Below the pieces are notes generated by a model. That model was not told the DNA's origin, searched no databases, and saw only the letters and a list, made by a program, of their open reading frames with translations. Below are positions 16,211-25,829 of a stretch of DNA of 64,000 nucleotides, in pieces (the first letter of the stretch is position 1; each line of letters begins with the position of its first letter). The position numbers and the translations under genes were made by a program. Origin of the DNA: Kordiimonas lipolytica (GTDB taxonomy: Bacteria; Pseudomonadota; Alphaproteobacteria; Sphingomonadales; Kordiimonadaceae); NCBI RefSeq assembly GCF_001550065.1, contig NZ_LRUB01000012.1:62001-126000 (forward strand), read 5' to 3'.

Positions 16211-18037
16211 TTACCAACCGCAGGTGCGGTTCGCGTTCTGCTCGTCCAGCCAAGCCTTCAGCGGCTCGAAGTAGGCGATGATAGCCTCGCCGCTCATCTC
16301 GCGGCTGCCGGTGAAGGCTTCAAGCGCCTCCGGCCAAGGCTTGGATGCACCCATTTCCATCATGGCGTTGAACTTCTTGCCCACTTCCTTGTTGCCATAG
16401 ATCGAGCATTCGTGCAGCGGCCCTGTCCAGCCTGCCTGGTCGCAGGCGGCCTTGTAGAACTGGAACTGCAGGATGCGGGCAAGGAAATAACGCATGTAAG
16501 GCGTGTTGCCCGGAATATGGTATTTCGCACCTGGGTCAAACGCGTCTGCCGGGCGATCGTTCGGGGCCTTGAGGCCCTGGTATTCCTCGCGCAGCTTCCA
16601 CCAGACGTCGTTATACTGGTCTGGACCGACCTCGCCGGAGAAGACCTGCCAGCGCCATTTGTCCACCATCAGGCCGAACGGTAGGAAAGCAACCTTGTCA
16701 AGCGCCTGGCGCATCAGGGCCGGCACAGGATCGCTGCTTTCAGGCACTTCATCAATCAGGCCGATCTGCTTCAGGTAATCCGGCGTCATAGAGAGGGCAA
16801 CCATATCGCCAATGGCTTCATGGAAGCCGTCGTTGGCGCCGTTCATATGCAGCGGGTCCTGCTTGTTGTAGGCGCGCTGGTAGAAATTATGGCCGAGCTC
16901 ATGGTGTACGGTCACGAAGTCTTCCGCATTCACCTTGGTGCACATCTTGATGCGCACGTCTTCCTTGCCGTCAACATTCCAGGCAGAGGCGTGGCACTGC
17001 ACCTCGCGGTCAGCGGGTTTCACGAACAGCGACCGGTCCCAGAAAGTGTCCGGCAGCGGGTCGAAACCAAGCGACGTGAAGAAGCCTTCAGCCTTTTCAA
17101 CCATCTTGATGGCGTCATAGCCATTGTCTTTCAGAAGGCTGGTCACATCGATGCTGGCGTCAGAACCCGCGCCCTGCTGAACCACATCATTGATGTTGCC
17201 CCATTCCTGTGCCCACATGTTGCCCAGAAGATGCGCCGGGATCGGCCCCGTGTCAGAGACAACCCGGTCGCCATAAAAGTCAGACAGCTTCGACCGCACA
17301 TGGCAGTGCAGCGCGTCATAAAGCGGCTTCACCTCACCCCACAGGCCGTCAACCATGGTGGCGAACTCATCCGGGTCCATATCGTAGCCAGACCGCCACA
17401 TGGCGCCCACGTCCTTGTAGCCAAGCTCGCGTGCGCCCTCATTGGCGATATCCACCATACGGGCATAGTCGTCTTTCATCGGCTTCGAAATCTTGTGCCA
17501 GCCGTCCCACGCGGCAAGAAGGCGCTCGGGCGTGCGGTCAGACGCGATAATGTCGGAAACCGCACCAAGCGACAGCGTTTCGCCTTCCATCTCGACCTTG
17601 CCGGTCGCATAAGTGGCATCAAGGTTCGCCTTGATCTTGGCAAGCTCAGCCGTCTTCGCCGCATCATCCGGCGCGGGCAAAGTGAGTGCGCCCTTCAGGA
17701 TATTCATCTTGCGGCGCAGTTCAGCGGGCAGCTCCAGGTCCTGGAAACGCTTGGTCTCGTTCGCAAGCTTAACACCCAGAAGCGTAAACTCTTCGTCTGC
17801 TTCAGCCACGATGGCGCTTGTGTCTACGGTAACAAAGTTGGCCTGCACCCAAGCCTTGCGTTCAAGGCTCGTGCCTGCCTCAAAAAGCTGCTTTTCCGCG
17901 TCCGCCATGAAGGCAGCCGCTTCTTCCACCGTTGGCGCTTTCGTCTCCTCGACAGATGTGTCGTTGCAAGCTGCCAACCCGAACGCCATCGCCGTTACCA
18001 TCGCGACGGTCGAAATTCCTGATTTAAACTGTGACAT
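16211..18037 (-). CDS. M2 family peptidyl-dipeptidase (ACE-like) lipoprotein
   Basis: 608 residues from ATG 18037 (GGGGA upstream); the longer frame runs into the divergent promoter region. A lipoprotein signal ends in GLAACNDTS, with LAAC as the lipobox, so it is probably anchored in the outer or inner membrane facing the periplasm. The zinc motif HELGH is at 379-383, followed by GFHEAIGDMVALSM, which supplies the third ligand Glu. This matches the peptidase M2 family, which removes C-terminal dipeptides. The length is normal for a single-domain bacterial ACE homologue. It ends with a strong terminator, so it is monocistronic. Two S9 peptidases lie close by, in line with peptide use. Confidence 0.92.
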   Translation of the reverse strand: MSQFKSGISTVAMVTAMAFGLAACNDTSVEETKAPTVEEAAAFMADAEKQLFEAGTSLERKAWVQANFVTVDTSAIVAEADEEFTLLGVKLANETKRFQDLELPAELRRKMNILKGALTLPAPDDAAKTAELAKIKANLDATYATGKVEMEGETLSLGAVSDIIASDRTPERLLAAWDGWHKISKPMKDDYARMVDIANEGARELGYKDVGAMWRSGYDMDPDEFATMVDGLWGEVKPLYDALHCHVRSKLSDFYGDRVVSDTGPIPAHLLGNMWAQEWGNINDVVQQGAGSDASIDVTSLLKDNGYDAIKMVEKAEGFFTSLGFDPLPDTFWDRSLFVKPADREVQCHASAWNVDGKEDVRIKMCTKVNAEDFVTVHHELGHNFYQRAYNKQDPLHMNGANDGFHEAIGDMVALSMTPDYLKQIGLIDEVPESSDPVPALMRQALDKVAFLPFGLMVDKWRWQVFSGEVGPDQYNDVWWKLREEYQGLKAPNDRPADAFDPGAKYHIPGNTPYMRYFLARILQFQFYKAACDQAGWTGPLHECSIYGNKEVGKKFNAMMEMGASKPWPEALEAFTGSREMSGEAIIAYFEPLKAWLDEQNANRTCGW

Positions 18038-18120
18038 GATATCCCCTTTCATGGCCCTGTCGGCGTCCCCACGCCAATAGGCCTTATCGGTCTGGCAAAT
18101 CGCCAGTTGGAAGTCAACAC

Positions 18121-18134
18121 GATTGGATCCAATC
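18121..18134. promoter_or_regulatory. 14-bp perfect palindrome between M2 peptidase and GAF kinase
   Basis: GATTGGATCCAATC is a perfect 14-bp palindrome lying 84 nt upstream of the M2 start and 120 nt upstream of the divergent kinase start. Thirteen bases on is TTAACCAT (18147-18154), a CtrA-type half-site. Both are possible operators; no regulator is known. Confidence 0.35.
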
Positions 18135-18253
18135 ACTGACGATTCATTAACCATCTTGCCGCTATGATCAAAGCGCTACAGGTGCCTGCTTTAAGGAGGG
18201 TTGTTTTCGCATAAAGTGCCTAGCCACCTGGATGGGGGTCTGTTGGACATGAC

Positions 18254-19495
18254 ATGACCAAAAAGGCAGAAAAATCAATGCAGCCCGCAGGGGCAACCCT
18301 ACTGGACAAGATCGCCATTCTGTCCGGCAAGGCCTATTTTGCGGCCCTCACCAAGCTCCTGTGCGAAGACCTTGGCGCAGACATCGCCTATGTCGGCCTC
18401 CTGTCCGACGACCGCAAAAGCATGCAAACCATCTCCCTCTATTGGGACGGCGGCCATATGGATGACCAGAACTGGCCGGTAGACGACACCCCCTGCTTTG
18501 AAGCCGTCAATCAGGATTTCTGCCTTCACAGGTCCGCAGTGCGGGACCGCTACCCCGCTGACAGTTTCCTGAAGAATGAGCAGATTGAAGCCTTTGTCGG
18601 GGTGCCGCTTCTGGACGAACAGAGCAAACCGATTGGCGCACTGGTGGCAATGAGCCGGATGGCACTGGAAGACGAGCGACTGGCCGAAGGTTTGCGCGCC
18701 GCGCAAAGCCGTACGCAGGTAGAGCTCAGGCACCATAAAACTATGGACACAATGCGTGAGACACTGAGCCAGGCGCTGCTTCTCAATTATTCCAAATCCA
18801 TGTTCATGGCCAACATCACCCATGAGCTCAGGACACCGCTGGGGGCCATCCTTGGATACGCTTCGCTGATCCGTGACCGCCAGGTTGAAGGCCCGCAGAT
18901 CGAAGAATATGCCGCTGAAATCTGCGCCTCCGGTGAAGGATTGCTGGCACTCATAGGCGACATCATGTCGCTCGCCATGCTCGAAATCTCTGACGAGACG
19001 GCAAAATCGGAAAAGTTTGACCTGACCGACCTTTCGCGCACTGGCAAGCGGATGATCCAGCATCAGGCGGCGCAGAAGCACTTGAAAGTGGTGGCTACCA
19101 CGCGCACCGACCCGCTTTATGTCAAAGGCGATGCCGGCCACACCAAGAAAGCCCTGATGAACATGCTTACGAACGCTGTGAAATACACCAGCATCGGGCA
19201 CGTAGCGATGGAAGTGGCCCAGCGCGAAGACGGCAGCGCGGTTTTGAGCGTGATCGATACCGGCATCGGCATGTCTGACGATGTGCTGACAAAAGCCTGC
19301 GAGCCGCTGACCAACTTCAAGAACGCCTATGACATGCATCAGGAAGGCTCAGGCCTTGGCCTGCCCACTACCATGGTATTGATGGACCGGCAGGGCGCGC
19401 GCCTGGAGATTGAAAGCGAGCTCGGCAAAGGCACCAAGGCCCATCTGGTATTCCCGCCCGAGCTGGTGGTTGAGGACAACGAAGGCTATATCTAA
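18254..19495 (+). CDS. Soluble sensor histidine kinase with GAF-like input domain
   Basis: 413 residues with no membrane helix. Residues about 15-160 look like a GAF domain (IAYVGLLSDDRKSMQTISLYW, then VGVPLLDEQSKPIGALVAM). Then come a HisKA box MANITHELRTPLGAILGY with phospho-acceptor His190, an N-box (MLTNAVKYTSIG), a G1 box VIDTGIGM and a G2 box EGSGLGLPTTMVLMD. There is no receiver domain, so the partner must be encoded elsewhere; no response regulator gene is adjacent. The ATG at 18254 has no strong ribosome site. The region before it contains a 14-bp palindrome and a TTAACCAT site. The signal is unknown. Confidence 0.88.
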   Translation: MTKKAEKSMQPAGATLLDKIAILSGKAYFAALTKLLCEDLGADIAYVGLLSDDRKSMQTISLYWDGGHMDDQNWPVDDTPCFEAVNQDFCLHRSAVRDRYPADSFLKNEQIEAFVGVPLLDEQSKPIGALVAMSRMALEDERLAEGLRAAQSRTQVELRHHKTMDTMRETLSQALLLNYSKSMFMANITHELRTPLGAILGYASLIRDRQVEGPQIEEYAAEICASGEGLLALIGDIMSLAMLEISDETAKSEKFDLTDLSRTGKRMIQHQAAQKHLKVVATTRTDPLYVKGDAGHTKKALMNMLTNAVKYTSIGHVAMEVAQREDGSAVLSVIDTGIGMSDDVLTKACEPLTNFKNAYDMHQEGSGLGLPTTMVLMDRQGARLEIESELGKGTKAHLVFPPELVVEDNEGYI

Positions 19496-19502
19496 GCCCA
19501 GA

Positions 19503-19536
19503 AAACAAAAATGCCGGAGCGGATGCCCCGGCATTC
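19503..19536 (-). terminator. Terminator of asd
   Basis: AATGCCGG (19510-19517) pairs with CCGGCATT (19528-19535); on the minus strand it is followed by TTTGTTTTC. It sits between the converging kinase and asd genes, and may also serve the kinase weakly. Confidence 0.78.
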
Positions 19537-19563
19537 GAACTTCTCGGTTCCCCGAAGGACCGC

Positions 19564-20583
19564 TTAGTCAGCCTTCAGAATGCCCTGATTGAGAAGCGAT
19601 TCCGCGATCTGGACTGCGTTCAAAGCCGCGCCCTTCCGAAGGTTATCGGAAACCACCCAGATATTCAGGCCGTGCTTCACCGTCTTGTCTTCGCGGATAC
19701 GGCTGATAAATGTGGCGAAATCACCCACGCATTCAACCGGCGTGATGTAACCGCCATCTTCCTGCTTGTCGATCACCAGGCAACCGGGTGCTTCGCGCAG
19801 AATAGCGCGCGCCTGCTTTTCCGTGATCTCTTTCTTGAATTCGATGTTGATCGATTCCGCGTGGCCCACAAACACCGGCACGCGCACGGCCGTTGCCGTC
19901 AGCTTGATGTCCGGATCCAGCATCTTGTGGGTTTCGGCCACCATCTTCCATTCTTCTTTCGTGTAACCGTCATCCATGAAGACATCGATGTGCGGGATCA
20001 CGTTGAAGGCGATCTGCTTGGTGAAATTCTCCGGCTTGATCGGGTCATTCACGAAAATCGCACGGGTCTGGCTGAAGAGCTCATCCATCGCGGCGTTACC
20101 GGCACCCGATACGGACTGGTAGGTGGAAACCACCACGCGTTTGATCACCGCCGCGTCATGCAGCGGCTTCAGGGCCACAAGCATCTGCGCGGTCGAACAG
20201 TTCGGGTTGGCGATGATATTCTTCTTGATCTTCTTCAGGTGATGCGGGTTCACCTCCGGCACCACCAGCGGCACGTCCGGGTCCATGCGGTAGAAGCTTG
20301 AGTTGTCGATGACCATCGCACCCGCGTCGGCAGCCTTCGGGCCATATTCCTTCGATACACCGGAACCGGCAGCGAACAGCGCGATATCAACGCCCTTGAA
20401 ATCGAATGTATCAAGCGCCTGGATCGTCAGTTCCTTATCGCCATAGTCCACCTTCTGGCCCATGGATTTTCGGGACGCGATGGCAATAATTTCTGTGGCA
20501 GGAAACTCCCGCTCATTCAGAATATTCAGCATCTCACGACCGACGTTACCGGTCGCACCAACTACAGCGACACGAAAACCCAT
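19564..20583 (-). CDS. asd: Aspartate-semialdehyde dehydrogenase
   Basis: 339 residues. It reduces aspartyl-4-phosphate to aspartate semialdehyde with NADPH, feeding lysine/DAP, threonine and methionine. Seen: the nucleotide-binding start MGFRVAVVGATGNVGREML, the catalytic Cys in NPNCSTAQM, the loop SVSGAGNAAMDEL, and the His in RVPVFVGHAESINIEF. The ATG at 20583 has AAGGAG 7-8 nt upstream. It lies downstream of leuB but after that gene's terminator, and has its own terminator, so it is probably a separate unit. dapF of the same pathway is at 39510. Confidence 0.97.
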   Translation of the reverse strand: MGFRVAVVGATGNVGREMLNILNEREFPATEIIAIASRKSMGQKVDYGDKELTIQALDTFDFKGVDIALFAAGSGVSKEYGPKAADAGAMVIDNSSFYRMDPDVPLVVPEVNPHHLKKIKKNIIANPNCSTAQMLVALKPLHDAAVIKRVVVSTYQSVSGAGNAAMDELFSQTRAIFVNDPIKPENFTKQIAFNVIPHIDVFMDDGYTKEEWKMVAETHKMLDPDIKLTATAVRVPVFVGHAESINIEFKKEITEKQARAILREAPGCLVIDKQEDGGYITPVECVGDFATFISRIREDKTVKHGLNIWVVSDNLRKGAALNAVQIAESLLNQGILKAD

Positions 20584-20635
20584 GTTCTTACTCCTTGTGG
20601 GTCAAAAATTCGGGGATGGTTTCACACGTTCCCCG

Positions 20636-20664
20636 GTCAAAAAGCAAACGCTATTCGTTTGCGC
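20636..20664 (-). terminator. Terminator of leuCDB
   Basis: GCAAACG (20644-20650) pairs with CGTTTGC (20656-20662) around a 5-nt loop; on the minus strand TTTTT follows. It lies between the leuB stop and the asd start. Confidence 0.85.
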
Positions 20665-20697
20665 AAATGGTTAGTATTTCTAGCGTTTCAAGATGAA

Positions 20698-21783
20698 TCA
20701 GCCAAGCGCTGCCAATATGGCGTCGCCCATGCCAGTGGTGCCCACGCGCTCAAAACCTTCAGCCCAGATATCGCCCGTGCGCGCGCTATCGAGCGCCTTG
20801 GACACCGCAGCCTCTACCGCGTCAGCCGCGTCACCCATATCAAGCGAATAGCGAAGCGCCATGGCTAAACTGAGGATCGCCGCGATCGGGTTGGCAATGC
20901 CCTGCCCCGCGATATCGGGGGCGGAGCCGTGCACCGGCTCATAGAGGCCCGGCCCGCCGGAACCAAGGCTGGCGGAAGGCAGCATGCCCAGCGACCCCGT
21001 CAGCATCGCTGCCGCGTCACTGAGCAGGTCACCGAACAGATTGTCTGTCAGGATCACGTCGAACTGCTTCGGGTTTTTCACCAACTGCATGGCGCAGTTA
21101 TCCGCCAGGATATGCTCAAGCTGGACATCAGAATATTCCGCCGCGTGAAGCTTGGTCACTTCCTCGCGCCACAACAGGCCCGATTCCATCACATTGGCTT
21201 TTTCAGCCGAATGCACCTTGTTGCCGCGCTTGCGGGCCATTTCAAACGCAACGCGCGCGATGCGGATGATCTCAGCGTCCGTATAGCGCTGGGTATTGAT
21301 GCCCACGCGCCCGCCGCCCGGCAAGTCTTCAATGCCGCGTGGTTCACCGAAATAGACACCGCCCGCCAACTCGCGCACGAACAGGATATCAAGCCCGGCG
21401 ACATATTCGCGCTTCAGGCTTGAAGCATCCGCCAGCGCATCAAAGCACATGGCTGGCCTGAGGTTTGCGAACAGGTCGAGTTCCTTACGTATCCGTAACA
21501 AGCCAGCTTCCGGGCGCTTGTCATAGTCTGTCTTGCCGTCCCACTGCGGCCCGCCCACGCAGCCCATCACGATAGCATCAGACGCTTTCGCTCGCGCCAG
21601 GGTCTCATCCGTTAGTGGATGGCCAAACTCTTCATAAGAGCAACCACCGATCAGGCCTTCGCTCACGTCAAAGGACACACCATAGGCACCCTCAATCCAG
21701 GTCATCACGCGTTTCACTTCCGCCATGATTTCAGGGCCAATACCGTCACCGGGCAGGAGCATTACTTTATGCGTCGTGGTCAT
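20698..21783 (-). CDS. leuB: 3-isopropylmalate dehydrogenase
   Basis: 361 residues from ATG 21783 (GAGAG upstream), giving the normal N-terminus [19 protein letters not shown]. It oxidises and decarboxylates 3-isopropylmalate in leucine synthesis, using NAD+. Seen: [10 protein letters not shown], the metal-binding stretch [16 protein letters not shown], and the NAD motif [14 protein letters not shown]. Last gene of leuC-leuD-leuB, 20 nt after leuD, followed by a clear terminator. leuA is not in the window. Confidence 0.97.
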   Translation of the reverse strand: MTTTHKVMLLPGDGIGPEIMAEVKRVMTWIEGAYGVSFDVSEGLIGGCSYEEFGHPLTDETLARAKASDAIVMGCVGGPQWDGKTDYDKRPEAGLLRIRKELDLFANLRPAMCFDALADASSLKREYVAGLDILFVRELAGGVYFGEPRGIEDLPGGGRVGINTQRYTDAEIIRIARVAFEMARKRGNKVHSAEKANVMESGLLWREEVTKLHAAEYSDVQLEHILADNCAMQLVKNPKQFDVILTDNLFGDLLSDAAAMLTGSLGMLPSASLGSGGPGLYEPVHGSAPDIAGQGIANPIAAILSLAMALRYSLDMGDAADAVEAAVSKALDSARTGDIWAEGFERVGTTGMGDAILAALG

Positions 21784-21803
21784 AGTCGAACTCTCAATTT
21801 GTC

Positions 21804-22409
21804 TCAGCCGCGGAACAGCCACGGGGTCATGATTTTTTGCTTGTCTTCATAAGACTTGATCGTGCCTTGGGCTTGCAGCGTCTGGCCAATCTCATCAAGC
21901 CCGTTAAGCAGCATTTCCTTATGCGCCGGATTGAAATCAAACTCATACTTGGCGTTCTGGCATGTCACCGTCTGGTCATTCAGGTTCACATGAATCTCAT
22001 GCCCGGCCTCAGCCGCCAGCACCAGTGCGTCCACCTCTTCCTGCTTCAGGGCGACCGTGAGGATGCCGTTCTTCACGCAGTTGCCCGCGAAAATGTCTGC
22101 AAACGATGGCGCGATGATACAGCGGTAACCCAGCTCGGCGATTGCCCAGGGGGCATGCTCACGGCTTGACCCGCAGCCGAAGTTGTCGCCCGCGATCAGG
22201 ATCTTCGCGCCCTTGTAGCGCTCCCCGTCGAACACATTGTCCGGGATCAGCTTGCCGTCCACGTCATAGCGCACGGTCTCGAACGCATGCTCGCCAAAGC
22301 CAGTGCGTTTGATCGACTTCAGGTGCTTCGCCGGAATGATGATATCGGTGTCCACATTCACGCGCGGGAAGGGCGTGGCGATGGAGGTGACGCTGATGAA
22401 TTTTTCCAT
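21804..22409 (-). CDS. leuD: 3-isopropylmalate dehydratase small subunit
   Basis: 201 residues, usual length. With LeuC it isomerises 2- to 3-isopropylmalate. Seen: the swivel-domain start [20 protein letters not shown] and the substrate-binding box [15 protein letters not shown]. The ATG at 22409 follows GAGAAGAAGA. It lies 15 nt after leuC and 20 nt before leuB, so one transcript is expected. Confidence 0.97.
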   Translation of the reverse strand: MEKFISVTSIATPFPRVNVDTDIIIPAKHLKSIKRTGFGEHAFETVRYDVDGKLIPDNVFDGERYKGAKILIAGDNFGCGSSREHAPWAIAELGYRCIIAPSFADIFAGNCVKNGILTVALKQEEVDALVLAAEAGHEIHVNLNDQTVTCQNAKYEFDFNPAHKEMLLNGLDEIGQTLQAQGTIKSYEDKQKIMTPWLFRG

Positions 22410-22424
22410 GGGTCTTCTTCTCGC

Positions 22425-23837
22425 TTAAAAGTCACGCACGTCGACAAAGTGGCCGGCGATGGCCGCTGCTGCCGCCATGGCGGGGCTCACCAGATGCGTG
22501 CGCGCACCGGGGCCCTGGCGGCCCACGAAGTTGCGGTTCGATGTGGACGCCACATGCTCGCCCGGGCCTGCCTTGTCCGGGTTCATGGCAAGGCACATGC
22601 TGCAGCCCGGGTCGCGCCACTCGAAGCCCGCGTCGGTGAATATCTTGTCGAGGCCCTCTTCTTCCGCCTGCAGTTTCACAAGACCTGAGCCCGGCACGAT
22701 CATCGCCTCAATGATATTGTCCGCCACCTTGCGGCCCTTGATGACGCTGGCGGCCTCGCGCATATCCTCGATCCGGCTGTTGGTGCAGCTGCCGATAAAC
22801 ACGCGGTCAATTTTGAAGCCTGTCATCGGCGTGCCGGCCGCGTATCCCATATAATCCAGCGCCTTCTCGACCGCCTCGCGTTTGGCCGGGTCCTTGAAGT
22901 CATCCGGGCTTGGGACATTCGCGGTTACCGGCACCACGTCCTCAGGGCTGGTGCCCCAGGTCACAAGTGGCACGATGGCGCTGCCGTCGATTACGATCTC
23001 TTTGTCGAAATGGGCGCCCTCATCGGACTTCAGCGACTTCCAATAATTCACCGCCGCGTCCCACTGCCCGCCTTTTGGCGCATAGGGGCGGCCCTTCAGA
23101 TAGTTGAAGGTCTTCTCATCCGGCGCCACAAGCCCTGCGCGCGCGCCCGCCTCGATGGACATGTTACAGAGCGTCATTCGCCCTTCCATCGAAAGCGCCT
23201 CGATCACCGGGCCCGCATACTCGATCACATGCGCTGTACCGCCGCCGGTGCCGATGGCGCCGATGATGGCCATGGTCACATCCTTGGCGGAACAGCCCTT
23301 CGGCAGCTCGCCCGTCACTGTCACGCGCATGTTCTTGGATTTCTTCAGCTCAAGCGTCTGGGTTGCCAGCACATGTTCAACCTCCGACGTCCCGATCCCG
23401 AACGCGAGCGCGCCAAAAGCCCCGTGGGTGGAGGTGTGGCTGTCGCCGCACACCAGCGTCACGCCTGGCTGGGTAAAGCCCTGCTCGGGGCCCACCACAT
23501 GCACGATGCCCTGCCGGTCATCCGTCATATCGATATAATCAAGGCCGAATTCCTTGGCGTTCTGTTCAAGCGCCGTCAGTTGCGCTGCGGACATCGGGTC
23601 AGGGTTCGGCTGGTCGCGGTCTTTTGTCGGCACGTTATGGTCCGGCACCGCGATGATGCTGTCCACACGGTGGACCGGGCGCCCGGCCGCACGAAGGCCA
23701 TCGAACGCCTGCGGGCTGGTCACTTCATGCACAAGATGCCGGTCGATATATAGAAGGGCCACACCATTGCCGCGGTCTTCCACAACATGATGGTCCCAAA
23801 TCTTGTCGTACATCGTACGTGGCATCGTTTTTGGCAT
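22425..23837 (-). CDS. leuC: 3-isopropylmalate dehydratase large subunit
   Basis: 470 residues from ATG 23837, which has GGAG 6 nt upstream; a TTG two codons earlier is less likely. Aconitase family with a [4Fe-4S] cluster: ligands in [13 protein letters not shown] and [13 protein letters not shown]. Also seen: [20 protein letters not shown]. First gene of leuCDB. Upstream is the terminator of the rplS operon, and the promoter must lie within the roughly 90 nt between the terminator and this start. No leucine leader peptide was recognised there. Confidence 0.97.
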   Translation of the reverse strand: MPKTMPRTMYDKIWDHHVVEDRGNGVALLYIDRHLVHEVTSPQAFDGLRAAGRPVHRVDSIIAVPDHNVPTKDRDQPNPDPMSAAQLTALEQNAKEFGLDYIDMTDDRQGIVHVVGPEQGFTQPGVTLVCGDSHTSTHGAFGALAFGIGTSEVEHVLATQTLELKKSKNMRVTVTGELPKGCSAKDVTMAIIGAIGTGGGTAHVIEYAGPVIEALSMEGRMTLCNMSIEAGARAGLVAPDEKTFNYLKGRPYAPKGGQWDAAVNYWKSLKSDEGAHFDKEIVIDGSAIVPLVTWGTSPEDVVPVTANVPSPDDFKDPAKREAVEKALDYMGYAAGTPMTGFKIDRVFIGSCTNSRIEDMREAASVIKGRKVADNIIEAMIVPGSGLVKLQAEEEGLDKIFTDAGFEWRDPGCSMCLAMNPDKAGPGEHVASTSNRNFVGRQGPGARTHLVSPAMAAAAAIAGHFVDVRDF

Positions 23838-23931
23838 CGTCAACTCCAGTCAGCATCCGCCGGTGAAAGAACCCTTCGCGCGCAAAGCCTTTTCAGCCAT
23901 CGGCGCCAGTAAGTTCAGACCGGCCAAAATG

Positions 23932-23967
23932 AAAAACGGGGGCAAGACCCGCGTCCCGCCCCCGTTC
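23932..23967 (-). terminator. Terminator after rplS
   Basis: AACGGGGGC (23935-23943) pairs perfectly with GCCCCCGTT (23958-23966); on the minus strand TTTTC follows. It ends the rimM-trmD-rplS transcript. Confidence 0.85.
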
Positions 23968-24028
23968 TTTATATCCACCCTCAGCGCTTCGCAACAAATA
24001 ATAAGCGAAGCGCCGAAAGTTTGAAATA

Positions 24029-24412
24029 TTATTTCGCGTTCTTGCCGCGATTGAAGTCTTTCTTCTCGGCGATACGAGCAGACTTACCAGTACGGCCACG
24101 CAGGTAGTAGAGCTTCGCACGACGTACTTTACCGCGACGAACAACAGTGATGCTGTCAACAACTGGGCCATAGAGCGGGAATACACGCTCAACGCCTTCG
24201 CCGTAAGAAATCTTACGTACGGTGAAGTTGGAGTTCACACCTTTGTTGGAACGGGCGATACACACGCCTTCATAAGCCTGGATACGCTCACGCTCGCCTT
24301 CGCGAACCTTCACGTTAACACGCAGGGTGTCACCAGCACCGAATGCAGGGATTTCTTTGCCTTCGGTCAGCTTTTCAATCTGCTCTTGCTCGAGCTTCTG
24401 AATAATGTTCAT
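24029..24412 (-). CDS. rplS: 50S ribosomal protein L19
   Basis: 127 residues. It lies at the 30S-50S interface. Seen: the start [14 protein letters not shown], the core [19 protein letters not shown], and the C-terminal [20 protein letters not shown] that defines L19. It starts 6 nt after the trmD stop. Last gene of the block, followed by a terminator. Confidence 0.98.
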   Translation of the reverse strand: MNIIQKLEQEQIEKLTEGKEIPAFGAGDTLRVNVKVREGERERIQAYEGVCIARSNKGVNSNFTVRKISYGEGVERVFPLYGPVVDSITVVRRGKVRRAKLYYLRGRTGKSARIAEKKDFNRGKNAK

Positions 24413-24418
24413 CGGTCT

Positions 24419-25138
24419 TCAACCTTTTTTCTTGTTTGCCTGCTCATAGGTCGACCAGAGATCCGGCCGGCGTAAACGGGTCAACTCTTCTGCTTTTTCA
24501 CGGCGCCACTGGGCGACGCGTTTGTGGTGCCCACTTGTGAGCACCTCGGGAATTTCCCGACCTTCCCAGACCGCTGGCCTGGTGTATTGCGGATACTCAA
24601 GTAACCCGCTTTCGAAGCTCTCTTCGTCGAGCGTCTCGGTCTTGCCCATGATACCCGGCAGCAAACGAACCACCGCATCCAGCATCACAAGCGCCGCGGG
24701 CTCACCACCCGAGAGGATAAAATCCCCAACGCTCACTTCTTCCACGCCCCGGGCTTCAAGAACGCGTTCATCAACGCCTTCGAAGCGACCACACAGTAGC
24801 GTGACACCCCCTGCTTCCTGCCAGCGCTTCGCTTCGGATTGATCGAAGCGTTTGCCGCGTGGGCTCATGTAAACCAGGGGCCATTCAGGCTTGGCATCCG
24901 CGCGTGCAGCATCGATTGCCTTGCCCAAAATATCGGCGCGCATCACCATCCCCGGGCCACCGCCCGCGGGGGTATCGTCCACCGAGCGGTGCTTATCGCT
25001 CGAAAAATCGCGGATGTCCAGCGTTTTTAGCGCCCACCGGCCCTCATCAAGGCCTTTTCCTGCGAGCGACTGCCCAAGGCACCCCGGGAACATGTCCGGG
25101 AAGATGGTCAGTATCTGTGCGGTGAAAAGCGGGTCCAT
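24419..25138 (-). CDS. trmD: tRNA (guanine-N1)-methyltransferase
   Basis: 239 residues. It methylates G37 of tRNAs with SAM to prevent frameshifting. Seen: the start [20 protein letters not shown], the SPOUT trefoil-knot motifs [31 protein letters not shown], and [20 protein letters not shown]. The start overlaps the rimM stop by one base (TAATG), so translation is probably coupled. Normal length. Confidence 0.98.
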   Translation of the reverse strand: MDPLFTAQILTIFPDMFPGCLGQSLAGKGLDEGRWALKTLDIRDFSSDKHRSVDDTPAGGGPGMVMRADILGKAIDAARADAKPEWPLVYMSPRGKRFDQSEAKRWQEAGGVTLLCGRFEGVDERVLEARGVEEVSVGDFILSGGEPAALVMLDAVVRLLPGIMGKTETLDEESFESGLLEYPQYTRPAVWEGREIPEVLTSGHHKRVAQWRREKAEELTRLRRPDLWSTYEQANKKKG

Positions 25139-25740
25139 TATTTGCCCCCCTTTTCAGCGTCATCCGAATCGCGTTCGCTGACCTGGGTTTTGACCCAGTC
25201 ATCAAACAGGATTTCCACATAGCCCGCCTTCACATCCACCACCGGCACAAAGGCCTTGCGGAACGGGATGAAGGCGTGGCGGCCAAGACCCTTGAGCGGG
25301 GTCACAAGCACCAGTTCCAGCAGGTCTTCCGCGCCAAAGTTTTCAACCGCGCGCACAAGCCCAACCACATCGCCCGACGGATCACGCGCCTCAAGGCCAA
25401 TGAGGTCTGCCAGATAGAACTCGTCTTCATCCTCGGCCTGCAGCGCATCGCGGGGGACATATATCTTGGTGCCTTTCAGCGCCTGCGCATCCTCGCGGTT
25501 CATAACGCCCTCAACCCGCACAATGAAGCCGTCTTTTGCTTCGCGCAGCAGCTTGAGCTTGAGGGCAGGGCCGCCCGCGCCTTTATGAAGGGCGGGATAT
25601 GAAAACAGGGCTTGAGGCACATCGGTGAAAGACTTCAGGCGCACGTCGCCCCTTACCCCGTGTGAGCCCGCAAAGGCACCAACAGAGATCCAGCCGTCTT
25701 CCACGCCGCGCTGGCGGCGTTCTTCCGATGCGTTTGTCAT
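25138..25740 (-). CDS. rimM: Ribosome maturation factor RimM
   Basis: 200 residues. It assists 30S head maturation by binding S19. Two domains are visible: an N-terminal barrel with [20 protein letters not shown] and a C-terminal PRC-barrel with [13 protein letters not shown] and [20 protein letters not shown] 25740 follows AGGA. It is the first gene of rimM-trmD-rplS here. In most bacteria rpsP lies directly upstream; in this window a serine hydrolase gene and a terminator separate them. Confidence 0.96.
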   Translation of the reverse strand: MTNASEERRQRGVEDGWISVGAFAGSHGVRGDVRLKSFTDVPQALFSYPALHKGAGGPALKLKLLREAKDGFIVRVEGVMNREDAQALKGTKIYVPRDALQAEDEDEFYLADLIGLEARDPSGDVVGLVRAVENFGAEDLLELVLVTPLKGLGRHAFIPFRKAFVPVVDVKAGYVEILFDDWVKTQVSERDSDDAEKGGK

Positions 25741-25829
25741 GTCTATCGTCCTGACAACAAAAGTCAGCCGCGTGTCTATGTGGCATGGGGACGCGAGTCA
25801 AGAAATAGAAGCCTTGCCCACGCCTCCGG

